A stretch of 64,000 nucleotides of DNA from NCBI RefSeq assembly GCF_006364715.1, contig NZ_CP040984.1, positions 620,001 through 684,000 on the forward strand, written 5' to 3'. Each line of letters starts with the position of its first letter. Positions within the stretch are counted from its first letter, which is position 1. This DNA is from Candidatus Methylopumilus planktonicus (GTDB lineage: Bacteria; Pseudomonadota; Gammaproteobacteria; Burkholderiales; Methylophilaceae). Under the pieces are notes generated by a model. It was not told the DNA's origin. It made no database searches and was given only the letters and a program-made list of their open reading frames with translations. Of the stretch, positions 43,664 through 53,825 are shown piece by piece. A program made the translations under genes and the position numbers.

Positions 43664-44464
43664 ATGTTAATGCCTAGAATTTTTTCTGCGTTCATTATGC
43701 TGATAATTTTTTTATCTTCCTTATTTCTATTTTCTGGAAAAATTTTCCCTTTTATTATCTATCTATCTTCACTTTTAGCCCTTTATGAATGGTCAAAGCT
43801 TTTAAAATTTAACACCGAACAAAAAAATATTTTTTTAATTACTTCAGTCATATTAATTTATTTTATAGGCAGGTATTCAGAAGATGATAATGGCCGATTA
43901 ATACTTTTGTTATCTTCTATTTTTTGGGTTTGTGTAGCTCCCTTATTTTTAATTTTCAATCCCAGGTTAAAAAATTTCCTCCTAGGGTCACTTATTGGGT
44001 GGCTTATCGTCATACCACTTATTATTTCATTTAATTATTTAATCAGCCTAGGGCCGTGGATTGTTCTTCTTGTGTTAACTTCGATTTGGCTTGCAGATTC
44101 CGGAGCTTATTTCTTTGGTAAGCAGTTTGGAAAAAGAAAGCTTGCTCCATCGATCAGTCCAGGTAAAACCTGGGAAGGCTTTATAGGGGCTATCTTTGTT
44201 GTCACTTTATTTTCTATTGCTATGGTTTATTTTAAATTTGTAGATTCTTATTCATCCATCTTATTTTTTAATTTAGTTTTGCTATTAAGTGTTGAGGGCG
44301 ATCTCTTTGAGTCATATATTAAGAGAATGGCTAAGGTTAAAGATAGCGGCGATTTAATCCCGGGTCACGGTGGTGTCCTTGATCGCATCGATAGTCTTTG
44401 TTCTAGCCTTCCTTTTGCAACCCTAATACTTATTTCACCTTCTTTTTTTGGAAGAATAATTTAA
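43664..44464 (+). CDS. cdsA: Phosphatidate cytidylyltransferase
   Basis: 266 aa with about seven to eight membrane helices. The C-terminal CDP-alcohol signature lies in SGDLIPGHGGVLDRIDSL (residues about 235-252), preceded by SPGKTWEGFIGA near 165. It makes CDP-diacylglycerol from phosphatidate and CTP, the branch point of phospholipid synthesis. ATG 43670 is an alternative start. The stop is followed immediately by the dxr GTG. Confidence 0.96.
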   Translation: MLMPRIFSAFIMLIIFLSSLFLFSGKIFPFIIYLSSLLALYEWSKLLKFNTEQKNIFLITSVILIYFIGRYSEDDNGRLILLLSSIFWVCVAPLFLIFNPRLKNFLLGSLIGWLIVIPLIISFNYLISLGPWIVLLVLTSIWLADSGAYFFGKQFGKRKLAPSISPGKTWEGFIGAIFVVTLFSIAMVYFKFVDSYSSILFFNLVLLLSVEGDLFESYIKRMAKVKDSGDLIPGHGGVLDRIDSLCSSLPFATLILISPSFFGRII

Positions 44465-45652
44465 GTGGAAAAGATTGTTATTTTAGGTTCGACCGGAAGC
44501 ATTGGTTGTAATGCACTGGAAGTCATAAAACTTCATAAAGAAAAATATAAAGTTTTTGCACTAACAGCAAATAAGAATGTTGATTTATTGACACAACAGT
44601 GTGTAGATTTTGAGCCTGAATTCGTTATTGCTTTAAATCAAGACGCTAATCAACAACTAAAGAAAAACCTTCTTGCATTAAATATAAAAACTATCGTTTT
44701 AGATGATGAAAAATCTTTGGATTGGCTTGCTTCTCACAAAGATACAGCCACTGTAATTTCAGCTATCGTTGGAGCGGCAGGGCTTATGCCGACAATGGCT
44801 GCTGCAAATAGTGGCAAAAAGATTTTATTAGCAAATAAAGAAACGCTTGTGATGGCGGGGGAGTTATTTGTTAAAGCCGTAAAAAAATCAAATGCAATTT
44901 TGATTCCTATTGATAGTGAGCATAATGCGATTCTGCAAGTACTTCCACAAAGTAAAAAAATGAATTACAAGTCAAATGGCATTAGAAAAATCCTCTTGAC
45001 TGCATCGGGGGGGCCATTTAGGACTTTCTCTAAAGAAGAGCTCAAGCATGTAACACCAAAGGAAGCTTTAAAACATCCTAATTGGCTAATGGGTAAAAAG
45101 ATCACAATTGATTCTGCAACCATGATGAACAAAGGCTTGGAAATTATTGAAGCATGCTGGTTATTTGATATTCCAGCATGTGATATTGAAGTGGTTATAC
45201 ACCCTCAAAGTATTATTCATTCTCTTGTTGAGTATATTGATGGAAGCACCTTAGCTCAGATGGGAAATCCCGATATGAGAACCCCTATTGCTTATGCCTT
45301 AAGTCATCCGGAAAGAATTGAATCTGGAGTCCTAGGTCTTGATCTTATAAAAACGAAAAGACTTGATTTTGAAGCGCCTGACTTAGATAAGTTTCCATGT
45401 CTCGGATTGGCTTATAAAGCTTTGCTTATGGGCCAAAGTGCTCCAACTATTCTTAATGCTGCAAATGAAGTAGCTGTAGATGCTTTTTTAGTTGAATCGA
45501 TAACATTCAATCAGATTGCCGAACTCATTGAGTTTTGCATGAGCACCATGAAACCCCAACTCTTAGACTCTATTGAAACAGTTTTAGAAGTAGATAGTAA
45601 GACCCGCCAACTTGCGCTTTCATGGATTAATAGTCATAACATAACTTCATGA
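44465..45652 (+). CDS. dxr: 1-deoxy-D-xylulose 5-phosphate reductoisomerase
   Basis: 395 aa from GTG 44465. The NADPH fold starts VILGSTGSIGCNALEVI. ANKETLVMAG near 121 and PIDSEHNAILQ near 145 hold the metal/substrate residues, and ITIDSATMMNKGLEIIEA near 215 is conserved. It is the committed step of the MEP isoprenoid pathway, which supplies the uppS and hpnC/hpnD products. Overlaps rseP by 4 bp. Confidence 0.97.
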   Translation: MEKIVILGSTGSIGCNALEVIKLHKEKYKVFALTANKNVDLLTQQCVDFEPEFVIALNQDANQQLKKNLLALNIKTIVLDDEKSLDWLASHKDTATVISAIVGAAGLMPTMAAANSGKKILLANKETLVMAGELFVKAVKKSNAILIPIDSEHNAILQVLPQSKKMNYKSNGIRKILLTASGGPFRTFSKEELKHVTPKEALKHPNWLMGKKITIDSATMMNKGLEIIEACWLFDIPACDIEVVIHPQSIIHSLVEYIDGSTLAQMGNPDMRTPIAYALSHPERIESGVLGLDLIKTKRLDFEAPDLDKFPCLGLAYKALLMGQSAPTILNAANEVAVDAFLVESITFNQIAELIEFCMSTMKPQLLDSIETVLEVDSKTRQLALSWINSHNITS

Positions 45653-46968
45653 CAATCTTTTTAGTCTTTATTCTCACGATTAGTATTGTTGTTGGTATAC
45701 ATGAGTTTGGTCATTATCAAATGGCTCGATGGTGCAATGTAAAAGTTTTAAAATTCTCAATTGGATTTGGCAGGCCACTTTTCACCTTCCTTTTTGGAAA
45801 AGATCAAACCGCATTTGTTATATCCTCAGTACCCTTAGGAGGCTATGTAAAGCTTTTGGATGAAAGTCAGGCTGATGAAAAAGAAAACTTTAAAAAAAGC
45901 GATCTTAAAAGAGCATTTAATCGACAACCCTTATTCAAGCGCTTTCTTATTGTCGCAGCGGGACCTCTCATTAATATTATTCTGGGTGTCTGCATATTTT
46001 GCTTTATTTTCATGCATGGGTCGTCTCAAATTAAACCATTGATTAACGATGTCGCAATGACGAGTCAGTCTTACAAAAAAGGTCTTAGAGCAGGGGACGA
46101 AATTGTCTCAATTGATAACGAGAAAATAAAATCTTTAGGCGATTTGGAAACTTATTTAAGATCCCATAAACAAGAATTTAAAAATTTAAATATTCAACGA
46201 GAAGGGCAGCTTTTAAGTCTTAAAAATTTCTCATGGGATGAGGAGATTAAAACTTTTCCTTATGGCGTTCCCATTTTAATTCAGTCGGTAGAGTCTGGAA
46301 GCATTGCTGAAAAAATAGGGCTCAAACCTCGCGATCAAATCCTTATGATTGATCAAATTCCAGTCAATAATATCCAGGACTTGGTTGGTAATATCCAAAG
46401 TCTTTGGTTAAAGTCTTATGATTTATCTATAAAAAGAGAAAATATTATTCAATATATTCATGTAGATAAAGATATTTTTGAAGGTAAAGTTGAGAAAAAG
46501 AGAATTGGCGTTGCATTGGGTTATGACGAAGCTATTATTAAAGCTAATTTAGTTCAAGTAAAGCGAACTTTTATTGAGTCTATTCAGAAATCATTGATCC
46601 AAACACAAAGCTTTTTTTATTTAACATTAACCACATTCAAGAATTTATTTACCCATAAAGCAGATTTAAAGGATTTGGGTGGGCCTTTAGCCATTGCACA
46701 TATGGCCTCTTCTTCATTTTTAGAGGGTATTTTCCCTTACATTCAATTTATTGGATTGATTAGTTTAAATATTGGGATATTGAATCTACTGCCTATCCCA
46801 TTACTGGATGGGGGTTATTTGGTTTATTATCTAATTGAATTTGTAAGAAACAAATCATTATCAAACAAAAATATGATGATAAGTCAAAGGGTTGGGATGT
46901 TAATTTTGGGTTTACTTACTGCAATTGCGTTGTATAATGACGCCTGTCGATATCTATTAGGAAGCTAA
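45649..46968 (+). CDS. rseP: Site-2 metalloprotease RseP
   Basis: 439 aa. Zinc motif HEFGH at 18-22 in the first helix, two PDZ domains in the periplasmic section (about 120-290), and the third metal ligand in LLDGGYLVYYLIE near 385. It cleaves anti-sigma factor RseA within the membrane and clears signal peptides. Its placement before bamA links it to envelope stress control. The TAA end overlaps the bamA ATG by 1 bp. Confidence 0.95.
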   Translation: MTIFLVFILTISIVVGIHEFGHYQMARWCNVKVLKFSIGFGRPLFTFLFGKDQTAFVISSVPLGGYVKLLDESQADEKENFKKSDLKRAFNRQPLFKRFLIVAAGPLINIILGVCIFCFIFMHGSSQIKPLINDVAMTSQSYKKGLRAGDEIVSIDNEKIKSLGDLETYLRSHKQEFKNLNIQREGQLLSLKNFSWDEEIKTFPYGVPILIQSVESGSIAEKIGLKPRDQILMIDQIPVNNIQDLVGNIQSLWLKSYDLSIKRENIIQYIHVDKDIFEGKVEKKRIGVALGYDEAIIKANLVQVKRTFIESIQKSLIQTQSFFYLTLTTFKNLFTHKADLKDLGGPLAIAHMASSSFLEGIFPYIQFIGLISLNIGILNLLPIPLLDGGYLVYYLIEFVRNKSLSNKNMMISQRVGMLILGLLTAIALYNDACRYLLGS

Positions 46969-49310
46969 TGACTCTCAGATCTAAACTAGCTTTATTCATT
47001 TCGCTCCTCACTCTCTCTATAGCAGCTTTTGCTATAGAACCTTTCATCATCAAAGATATTAAAATTGAAGGCCTTCAAAGGACCGACCCAGGCACGATTT
47101 TTAATTATCTCCCTGTTCAGGTTGGCGATACGATGACTGAAGATAAAGCGTCTGAGGCTATTAAGTCCCTTTATCGCACAGGTTTTTTTAAAGATGTCCG
47201 TGTAGAGTCCGATCAAAATATTCTTCTTATCACTGTGCAAGAGCGACCTTCGATTGCTGATATTCAGTTTTCAGGTAACAAAGCATTCCAATCTGACAAG
47301 TTAAAAGAAGGCATGAAAGGCATAGGTCTTGCTGAGGGACAAATTTATGATAAATCTAAACTAGAATTCGCAGAGCAAGAAATTAAAAAACAATATTTAG
47401 CGCAAGGTAAATATACCGCTACAGTTAAAACTTCGGCTTCTCCTTTAGAAAGAAATAGGGTGGCAATACGTTTCGATATTGAAGAAGGTATTGTTTCTCG
47501 CATTAAAGAAATTAATGTGGTTGGAAATCAGCTTTATAATCAAAAAGACATTACATCTCAATTCCAACTTCAAACAACAAATTGGCTCTCTTGGTGGTAC
47601 AAAGATGACCAGTATTCAAAACAGAAACTAACGGCTGATCTCGAAACATTAAAATCATTTTATATGAATCGTGGGTATTTAGAATTTTCAATAGACTCCA
47701 CACAAGTTTCTATTACACCCGATAAAGACGATGTCTATATTACGATTAATATTTCAGAGGGTCCAAAATATAAAGTTTCAGATGTTAAGTTAGCAGGCGA
47801 TCTTCAACAAGTGCCTGAGAGTGAGTTGCAAAGTCTTATTAAAATTAAAAAAGACGATATTTTTAATCGAGAAAAAATAACTGAATCAACTAAAGACATG
47901 AACGCTCGTCTAGGAAATGATGGTTTTGCTTTCTCAAATGTCAATGCGATTCCAGAAATTAATAAGGAAGAGCACACCGCTTCGTTTACATTTTTTGTGG
48001 ATCCAGGAAGAAAGGTGTATGTGAGACGAATTGACATTGAAGGTAATCAACGTACGCGAGATGATGTTATTAGGCGCGAATTTAGGCAAGTTGAATCAGG
48101 CTGGTATGCAGCAGATAAGGTTGATCGCTCTAAAGTGAGGCTCAAAAGAACACAATTCTTCTCTGACGTTAATATCGAAACGCCAGCAGTTGCAGGCATT
48201 ACGGATCAGGTTGATTTAAAAATTAAGGTAACTGAAAGAAATACAGGTAGTATTATGTTTGGTGCAGGGTTAAGTAGTGCTGAGGGTATTGTAGGTAGTT
48301 TTAATGTAACTCAGGCTAACTTCCTCGGAACAGGCGATAGGGTTGCCGCTCAAGTTAATACGGGCTCAATTAACAAAACCTATTCTTTGAGCGTGACAAA
48401 ACCCTTTTATACACCAGAAGGTATAAGCCTTGGGTATGATATTTATAGACGCGATGTAAATACTTCTAGGTTAAATTTGGCCACTTATAATACGTCGTCT
48501 TTTGGTGTGGGCATTAGATTTACTGTACCTCTTAGTGAAAAAAATTCCATCTCATATGGTTTAACCCTTGATAATACCGAAGTAAGTAATTTGGTTTTAA
48601 ATAGATCGCCTACTCGCTTTATTGATTATTGTTCATCTGTAACCAACACGACTCAGGCCACTGGTTGTTCGATGAACTCATTAACTGCAAGTATTGGCTG
48701 GGCTATAGATAGTCGTGATGATATTTTATTTCCTAAAAAGGGCGAATTAAGGCGCGTAACTGCAGAAGTTACAACTCCCGGACTTGACATACAAACGTAT
48801 AAAATTACTTTGCAAGAGACTTGGTATAAAGATTTGACTAAGGATCTTACAGTTATGTTGAATGGTCAAATTGGCTTCGCAAACAGTTATGGCGGAAAGG
48901 AATTTCCATTCTTTAAAAACTTCTATGTAGGTGGTGTTAATTCGGTTCGTGGATATAGGCAAAGCTCGATAGGACCAGTCTGTCTTGCGGGTGATCCATG
49001 TTCTGCCTCAACAACAATGAATATGCTCTTGGGTGGAAATAAACAAATTATAGCAAATGCAGAATTATTTATGCCAGTGCCTTTTCTAAAAAATAACAAT
49101 CAATTTCGCTTGAGTGCCTTCATAGATGCTGGTAATGTATATGGGCATGATGAGTCGATAAATTTATCAACTATGAGATATTCAGCAGGTATGGGAGCAT
49201 TATGGGTCTCTCCGTTTGGCCCCTTAAAACTTGTATACGCTGTACCATTCAACAACCAAAGTACTGATCGAACTGAAAGCTTTCAGTTCCAAATGGGCCA
49301 GCAGTTTTAA
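46968..49310 (+). CDS. bamA: Outer-membrane protein assembly factor BamA
   Basis: 780 aa. Signal peptide residues 1-22, five POTRA domains to about residue 425, for example FIIKDIKIEGLQRTDPGTIF at 27-46, then a 16-stranded barrel. The lid motif is VNSVRGYRQSSIGP near 655, corresponding to the conserved VRGF/Y in loop 6. The protein ends FQMGQQF with the terminal Phe of outer-membrane barrels. It inserts beta-barrel proteins. The skp gene follows. Confidence 0.97.
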   Translation: MTLRSKLALFISLLTLSIAAFAIEPFIIKDIKIEGLQRTDPGTIFNYLPVQVGDTMTEDKASEAIKSLYRTGFFKDVRVESDQNILLITVQERPSIADIQFSGNKAFQSDKLKEGMKGIGLAEGQIYDKSKLEFAEQEIKKQYLAQGKYTATVKTSASPLERNRVAIRFDIEEGIVSRIKEINVVGNQLYNQKDITSQFQLQTTNWLSWWYKDDQYSKQKLTADLETLKSFYMNRGYLEFSIDSTQVSITPDKDDVYITINISEGPKYKVSDVKLAGDLQQVPESELQSLIKIKKDDIFNREKITESTKDMNARLGNDGFAFSNVNAIPEINKEEHTASFTFFVDPGRKVYVRRIDIEGNQRTRDDVIRREFRQVESGWYAADKVDRSKVRLKRTQFFSDVNIETPAVAGITDQVDLKIKVTERNTGSIMFGAGLSSAEGIVGSFNVTQANFLGTGDRVAAQVNTGSINKTYSLSVTKPFYTPEGISLGYDIYRRDVNTSRLNLATYNTSSFGVGIRFTVPLSEKNSISYGLTLDNTEVSNLVLNRSPTRFIDYCSSVTNTTQATGCSMNSLTASIGWAIDSRDDILFPKKGELRRVTAEVTTPGLDIQTYKITLQETWYKDLTKDLTVMLNGQIGFANSYGGKEFPFFKNFYVGGVNSVRGYRQSSIGPVCLAGDPCSASTTMNMLLGGNKQIIANAELFMPVPFLKNNNQFRLSAFIDAGNVYGHDESINLSTMRYSAGMGALWVSPFGPLKLVYAVPFNNQSTDRTESFQFQMGQQF

Positions 49311-49343
49311 ATTTTTAACTTAAAAAATCTTAGGAGAAAGTAA

Positions 49344-49838
49344 TTGAAATATAAATTTTTAGCTTTTGCAACTTTGTTTCTTGCAAGTTTAAGTGCCTAT
49401 GCCGATCTTAAAGTGGGCTTTGTTCAAGTCGATAAAATCTTACAAGAAGCCCCACAAACGATTGAGAGTAACAAAAAATTAGAAAAGGAATTTAGTTCGC
49501 GGACGGATAAACTTAAAACAGATATCAAAACATTAAAAGAAAAAGAAGCTGCATTTTCAAAAGATGTTTTAACCTTAAAAGAATCTGAGCGAGCGACTCG
49601 TGAAAAAGGATTAGCGCAATTCAGGATAGATATACAACGCATAGAACGAGAACTCAAAGAAGATATTAATATTAGACGAAATGAAGAGCTTGGCGGTCTT
49701 CAAGACCAAATCAATAAAGCTGTGACCGCAGTATCTAAAGCGGAGAATTATGATCTTGTTATGTATAGTGGTGTCGCTTATGCTAGTAAAGAAATTGATA
49801 TTACAGATAAGATCTTAAAATCATTAGGTAAAAAATAA
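49344..49838 (+). CDS. skp: Periplasmic chaperone Skp (OmpH family)
   Basis: 164 aa. TTG 49344 with TAGGAGAAAG upstream is the only start that gives a full signal peptide (KYKFLAFATLFLASLSAYA). The mature part begins DLKVGFVQVDKILQEAP, then a long charged coiled-coil arm (about 45-120). Skp holds unfolded outer-membrane proteins and passes them to BamA, encoded directly upstream. Confidence 0.93.
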   Translation: MKYKFLAFATLFLASLSAYADLKVGFVQVDKILQEAPQTIESNKKLEKEFSSRTDKLKTDIKTLKEKEAAFSKDVLTLKESERATREKGLAQFRIDIQRIERELKEDINIRRNEELGGLQDQINKAVTAVSKAENYDLVMYSGVAYASKEIDITDKILKSLGKK

Positions 49839-49859
49839 TAACTGGCCTAAATTGTTCTT

Positions 49860-50837
49860 ATGGCCCAAACAATCACATCTGGTGATCTAGTAAAAAAATT
49901 AGGTGGTGAGTTAATAGGTGATTCAAACATACTTATTAACTCCGTTGCTTCCTTAGAATCAGCCCATAAAAATTCAATTTCTTTTTTTAATAATCCAAGA
50001 TACTCAGATTTATTAAGAACCACAAAAGCAGCAGTTGTTATAATTAATAGAGAGAGTCTTTCTTTTCGCACGGGCATCTCCATAGTTATAGATAATCCAT
50101 ATTTATATTTTGCAAAGGTTTCTCAGTTACTGAATCCCAGCAAAACCTTAAAAAAAGAAGTTCATAAGTCTGCAATCATTCATCCGAGTTGCAAATTGGG
50201 TCTGGATATATATATTGGTCCCAATGTTGTTATTGATGAAAATGTTTCTATTGATGATGGTGTTGTTATTCATGCGGGTTCTATGATTGAGGCTGACAGT
50301 GTAATTGGCAAAGCTTCAGTTATTCATCCTCATGTTGTCATAAAGGCTAATACAATTATCGGTAAAAATTGCACCCTTTATGCTGGATGCGTCATTGGCT
50401 CAGATGGCTTTGGTTATGCAAAAGACGATAATAAGTGGCTAGCTATTCCTCAAACAGGAGGAGTGATTTTAGGTGATAACGTTGATATTGGCTCAAATTC
50501 AACAATTGATCGAGGTACTTTAGATGATACTATTATCTATAGCGGCGTTAAAATTGATAATTTAGTGCAGATTGGACACAACTGTATGATTGGTGAAAAT
50601 ACGATTATTGCAGGATGTGTCGGTATTGCAGGCAGTGCTAAAATCGGGAAAAATTGTGCTATCGGAGGAGCTGCTATGATCTTAGGGCATTTATCAATTA
50701 CAGATAATGTGACTATCTCACCGGGCTCAATGATTACAAGATCAATCAAAACTTCCGGAACTTATACTGCGCTTATGCCTTTCCAGGACCATGAAGCATG
50801 GCTTAAAACTGCAGCAAAAATTAGAAGATTAAAATAA
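49860..50837 (+). CDS. lpxD: UDP-3-O-(3-hydroxyacyl)glucosamine N-acyltransferase
   Basis: 325 aa. The N-terminal uridine-binding domain (to about 100) is followed by left-handed beta-helix hexapeptide repeats, for example [20 protein letters not shown], and catalytic His in [11 protein letters not shown] near 237. It is the third step of lipid A synthesis. The TAA overlaps the fabZ ATG by 1 bp in the classic lpxD-fabZ-lpxA-lpxB order. Confidence 0.97.
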   Translation: MAQTITSGDLVKKLGGELIGDSNILINSVASLESAHKNSISFFNNPRYSDLLRTTKAAVVIINRESLSFRTGISIVIDNPYLYFAKVSQLLNPSKTLKKEVHKSAIIHPSCKLGLDIYIGPNVVIDENVSIDDGVVIHAGSMIEADSVIGKASVIHPHVVIKANTIIGKNCTLYAGCVIGSDGFGYAKDDNKWLAIPQTGGVILGDNVDIGSNSTIDRGTLDDTIIYSGVKIDNLVQIGHNCMIGENTIIAGCVGIAGSAKIGKNCAIGGAAMILGHLSITDNVTISPGSMITRSIKTSGTYTALMPFQDHEAWLKTAAKIRRLK

Positions 50838-51313
50838 TGGGAATAGTAAAGATGGCTGAAAACACAGCAATGGACATTCACGAAATTTTAAATCACTTGC
50901 CGCACAGATATCCTTTTGTGCTTATTGATAGAGTAATTTCAATGGAGCTCGGAAAAGAAATTTACGCCATCAAAAATGTTTCAATTAATGAACCATTTTT
51001 CCCAGGCCACTTTCCATACTATCCGGTAATGCCTGGCGTTTTAATTGTAGAGGCAATGGCGCAAGCTGCAGCTATTTTATCTTTTAAAACAATGGATACA
51101 AAACCATCAGATGATTCAGTTTATTACTTTGCCGGAATAGATAGTGCTCGGTTCAAAAAACCAGTTTCCCCTGGTGATCAACTTATTATCCATGTAAAAA
51201 TAGATCGCGTTTTAAAAGGTATTTGGAAATATATTGCAGTCGCTAAGGTCAACGATGAGATTGTGGCTGAAGCTAGCATGATGTGCATTTTAAAGCCTAT
51301 CGAAAAAAAATAA
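50837..51313 (+). CDS. fabZ: 3-hydroxyacyl-[ACP] dehydratase FabZ
   Basis: 158 aa from ATG 50837. Family comparison favours ATG 50870 ([16 protein letters not shown]), and ATG 50852 is also possible. The active-site His lies in [23 protein letters not shown] near 55-77, which also carries the catalytic Glu. It dehydrates 3-hydroxyacyl-ACP in fatty-acid elongation and competes with LpxA and LpxD for the same substrate pool. Confidence 0.96.
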   Translation: MGIVKMAENTAMDIHEILNHLPHRYPFVLIDRVISMELGKEIYAIKNVSINEPFFPGHFPYYPVMPGVLIVEAMAQAAAILSFKTMDTKPSDDSVYYFAGIDSARFKKPVSPGDQLIIHVKIDRVLKGIWKYIAVAKVNDEIVAEASMMCILKPIEKK

Positions 51314-51336
51314 ATTTATAGAGTTGTAATACTATT

Positions 51337-52107
51337 TTGATTCATCCTACCGCAATCGTTAGTCCCAAAGCTAGTTTAGATTCCAGCGTTAAAGTTGGGC
51401 CGTATTCTATTATTGATGCAGATGTAAACATTGGAGCGGACTCGGTCATTGGAAATCATGTGACCATTACTGGGCATACTACAATTGGAAAAAATAATCA
51501 CATCTACCACTACAGCTCTATCGGCGAAGCACCGCAAGATAAAAAATACAATCAAGAAAAAACATTCCTAGAAATTGGTAATAATAATACGATTAGAGAA
51601 TTCTGCACTTTTAATCGAGGTACGGCTCAAGATAAGGGAATAACAAAAATAGGTAATGATAATTGGATTATGGCGTATGTTCACATTGCCCATGATTGCG
51701 ATATTAAAAATCAAATCATACTTGCAAATAATACATCCCTTGCTGGTCACGTTTCAATTGATGATTATGCAATTTTAGGAGGATTTACTCTTGTACATCA
51801 GTTTTGTAAGATTGGCAGTCATATTATTACAGCTGTCAACACGGTGGTCTTTAAGGACATTCCACCTTACGTTATAGCAGCTGGCTATGATGCAAAACCA
51901 AATGGTATTAATGCAGAAGGCTTAAAAAGGAGAGGCTTTGATCCAGAGATTATTGCCAAAATTAAAGAGGCTTATAAGATTTTATATCGCCAAGGTCTTT
52001 CTCTTAATGAGTCCCAAGAAAAAATTAAATTACTAAGTAAAGATACTGAGGCTCTCACTCTTTATATCGAATTTATTGCTAAATCTACCCGCGGTATCAT
52101 TCGTTAA
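51337..52107 (+). CDS. lpxA: UDP-N-acetylglucosamine acyltransferase LpxA
   Basis: 256 aa. TTG 51337 gives the usual beginning MIHPTAIVSPKASLDSSVKV. Hexapeptide repeats form the trimeric beta-helix, with catalytic His in YVHIAHDCDIKNQ near 110 and HQFCKIGS near 150. The C-terminal helical domain follows. It is the first step of lipid A synthesis. The weak TTG codon may help balance it against fabZ. Confidence 0.96.
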   Translation: MIHPTAIVSPKASLDSSVKVGPYSIIDADVNIGADSVIGNHVTITGHTTIGKNNHIYHYSSIGEAPQDKKYNQEKTFLEIGNNNTIREFCTFNRGTAQDKGITKIGNDNWIMAYVHIAHDCDIKNQIILANNTSLAGHVSIDDYAILGGFTLVHQFCKIGSHIITAVNTVVFKDIPPYVIAAGYDAKPNGINAEGLKRRGFDPEIIAKIKEAYKILYRQGLSLNESQEKIKLLSKDTEALTLYIEFIAKSTRGIIR

Positions 52108-52109
52108 CT

Positions 52110-53246
52110 ATGAAAACGATTGCCATAGTTGCCGGAGAATCTTCCGGAGACTTGCTAGGAAGTCACTTAATCAAGTCTTTAAAAGTAAGCCGTTCCGATC
52201 TTAAGTTTATAGGTGTAGCTGGGCCAAAAATGGTCAAAGAGGGGGCTTTCTCATATTTCTCGATGGAAGAGCTTTCAGTAAGAGGTTATTTTGAAGCCTT
52301 CAAAAAGTTATTTCACCTTTTAAAACTAAGAAAAAATCTTTTAAAAAAAATTCTAGATACAAAACCTGATTTGTTTATTGGTGTTGATGCCCCCGACTTT
52401 AATTTTTGGATTGAAAGGCAGTTAAAGAAAAAAGGTATTCCTGTTATTCATTACGTCAGTCCATCTATATGGGCATGGAGAGGGGACAGACTTGGAAAGA
52501 TTAAAAAATCGATAGATCATATGTTGACAATATTTCCTTTTGAGAAAAAAATTTATGCAAAGGCTCGCATTGAATCGACTTTTGTTGGACACCCTCTTGC
52601 TGAGATGATCCCACTTCACCCAAATAAAAAGAAAGCACAGAATAAACTTAAAATTATTAAGGCCACTAAAGTTATAGCACTTTTGCCTGGGAGCAGGCAA
52701 GGGGAAGTAAAATGGCATGCGCAACTTCTTATTGACTCAGCAATCGAGCTTTCAAAAAAAATCCGGGATGTAAAATTTTTAGTGCCTCTGCCCACTAGAG
52801 AAACGTATAATATTTTTTCGAGAGCTTTATTTAAAAATACACATGCAGAATTAGATATTCAACTTCTCATTGGTCATGCGTCAGATGCAATTAATGCAGC
52901 TGATCTTGTTATTGTGGCATCCGGAACCGCAACACTTGAAACTGCACTTTATAAAAAGCCTATGATAGTCATTTATAAAATGTCATCAATCAGCTGGCAA
53001 ATTCTTAAACGCATGAGATATTTGCCATATGTAAGCCTTCCAAATATTCTTCTTAATAAGTTTCTTGTACCTGAACTTTTGCAAAATGATGCAACACCAG
53101 AAAATATTACTTCAAAAGCCATCGAAATCTTAAAAGATGCACCCTATAGAAAAAATCTTTTAATCCAATTTACAAAAATCCACCATCAGCTAAAGCAAAA
53201 TACATCTTACCGCTTAAATAAAATTATTTTAAAATTCATTAAATAA
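52110..53246 (+). CDS. lpxB: Lipid A disaccharide synthase
   Basis: 378 aa, GT19 family. The N-terminus is IVAGESSGDLLGS (residues 6-18), with VRGYFEAFKKLFHL near 51, VDAPDFNFWIERQLK near 91 and HYVSPSIWAWRGDR near 110. The C-terminal VASGTATLETAL is the donor-binding end. It joins lipid X and UDP-diacylglucosamine. The start is 2 nt after lpxA, and its stop touches rnhB. Confidence 0.97.
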   Translation: MKTIAIVAGESSGDLLGSHLIKSLKVSRSDLKFIGVAGPKMVKEGAFSYFSMEELSVRGYFEAFKKLFHLLKLRKNLLKKILDTKPDLFIGVDAPDFNFWIERQLKKKGIPVIHYVSPSIWAWRGDRLGKIKKSIDHMLTIFPFEKKIYAKARIESTFVGHPLAEMIPLHPNKKKAQNKLKIIKATKVIALLPGSRQGEVKWHAQLLIDSAIELSKKIRDVKFLVPLPTRETYNIFSRALFKNTHAELDIQLLIGHASDAINAADLVIVASGTATLETALYKKPMIVIYKMSSISWQILKRMRYLPYVSLPNILLNKFLVPELLQNDATPENITSKAIEILKDAPYRKNLLIQFTKIHHQLKQNTSYRLNKIILKFIK

Positions 53247-53825
53247 ATGTTTGTAAATTTAATTTGTGGCGTAGATGAGGCGGGCAGAGGACCTTTAGCA
53301 GGCCCAGTTTATGCTGCTGCAGTTATTCTGGGCCCTGATTTCGATACCGAAGGCTTGCGTGACTCAAAAAAACTATCTGAAACCAAAAGATATTCACTTG
53401 CAGCACATATAAAGAAAAATGCTTTAGCTTGGTCTGTGGGTATATGTAGCGCGTCAGAAATTGATGAAATTAATATCCACCAAGCTACATTATTGGCTAT
53501 GAAAAGAGCCATTGAAGGTTTAAATGGCTATACTTCAATTAAAGTCATGGTAGATGGGTTATTTTGCCCTCAAATAAATTTTCTATGTGAGGCGATTGTC
53601 AAAGGTGATGATAAAGTTGCTGAGATTTCAGCTGCTTCAATTATTGCAAAAACAGAACGAGATCTTAAAATGATAGAGATTGATAAGATTTATCCTGGCT
53701 ATCAATTCAAAAAGCATAAAGGTTACCCAACAAAATTACATATAGCAATGATTAAATCTGAAGGTCTTTGTGAATATCATCGTAAAAGTTTCTCACCTAT
53801 AAAAGAAATGTTAGCCTTGCAGTAA
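53247..53825 (+). CDS. rnhB: Ribonuclease HII
   Basis: 192 aa. Active-site motifs are [20 protein letters not shown] near 7-26, RDSKKLSE near 42 and MVDGLF near 104, followed by [11 protein letters not shown]. It removes ribonucleotides from DNA. It is the last gene of the lpx run, overlapping the convergent methyltransferase gene by 15 bp. Confidence 0.96.
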   Translation: MFVNLICGVDEAGRGPLAGPVYAAAVILGPDFDTEGLRDSKKLSETKRYSLAAHIKKNALAWSVGICSASEIDEINIHQATLLAMKRAIEGLNGYTSIKVMVDGLFCPQINFLCEAIVKGDDKVAEISAASIIAKTERDLKMIEIDKIYPGYQFKKHKGYPTKLHIAMIKSEGLCEYHRKSFSPIKEMLALQ

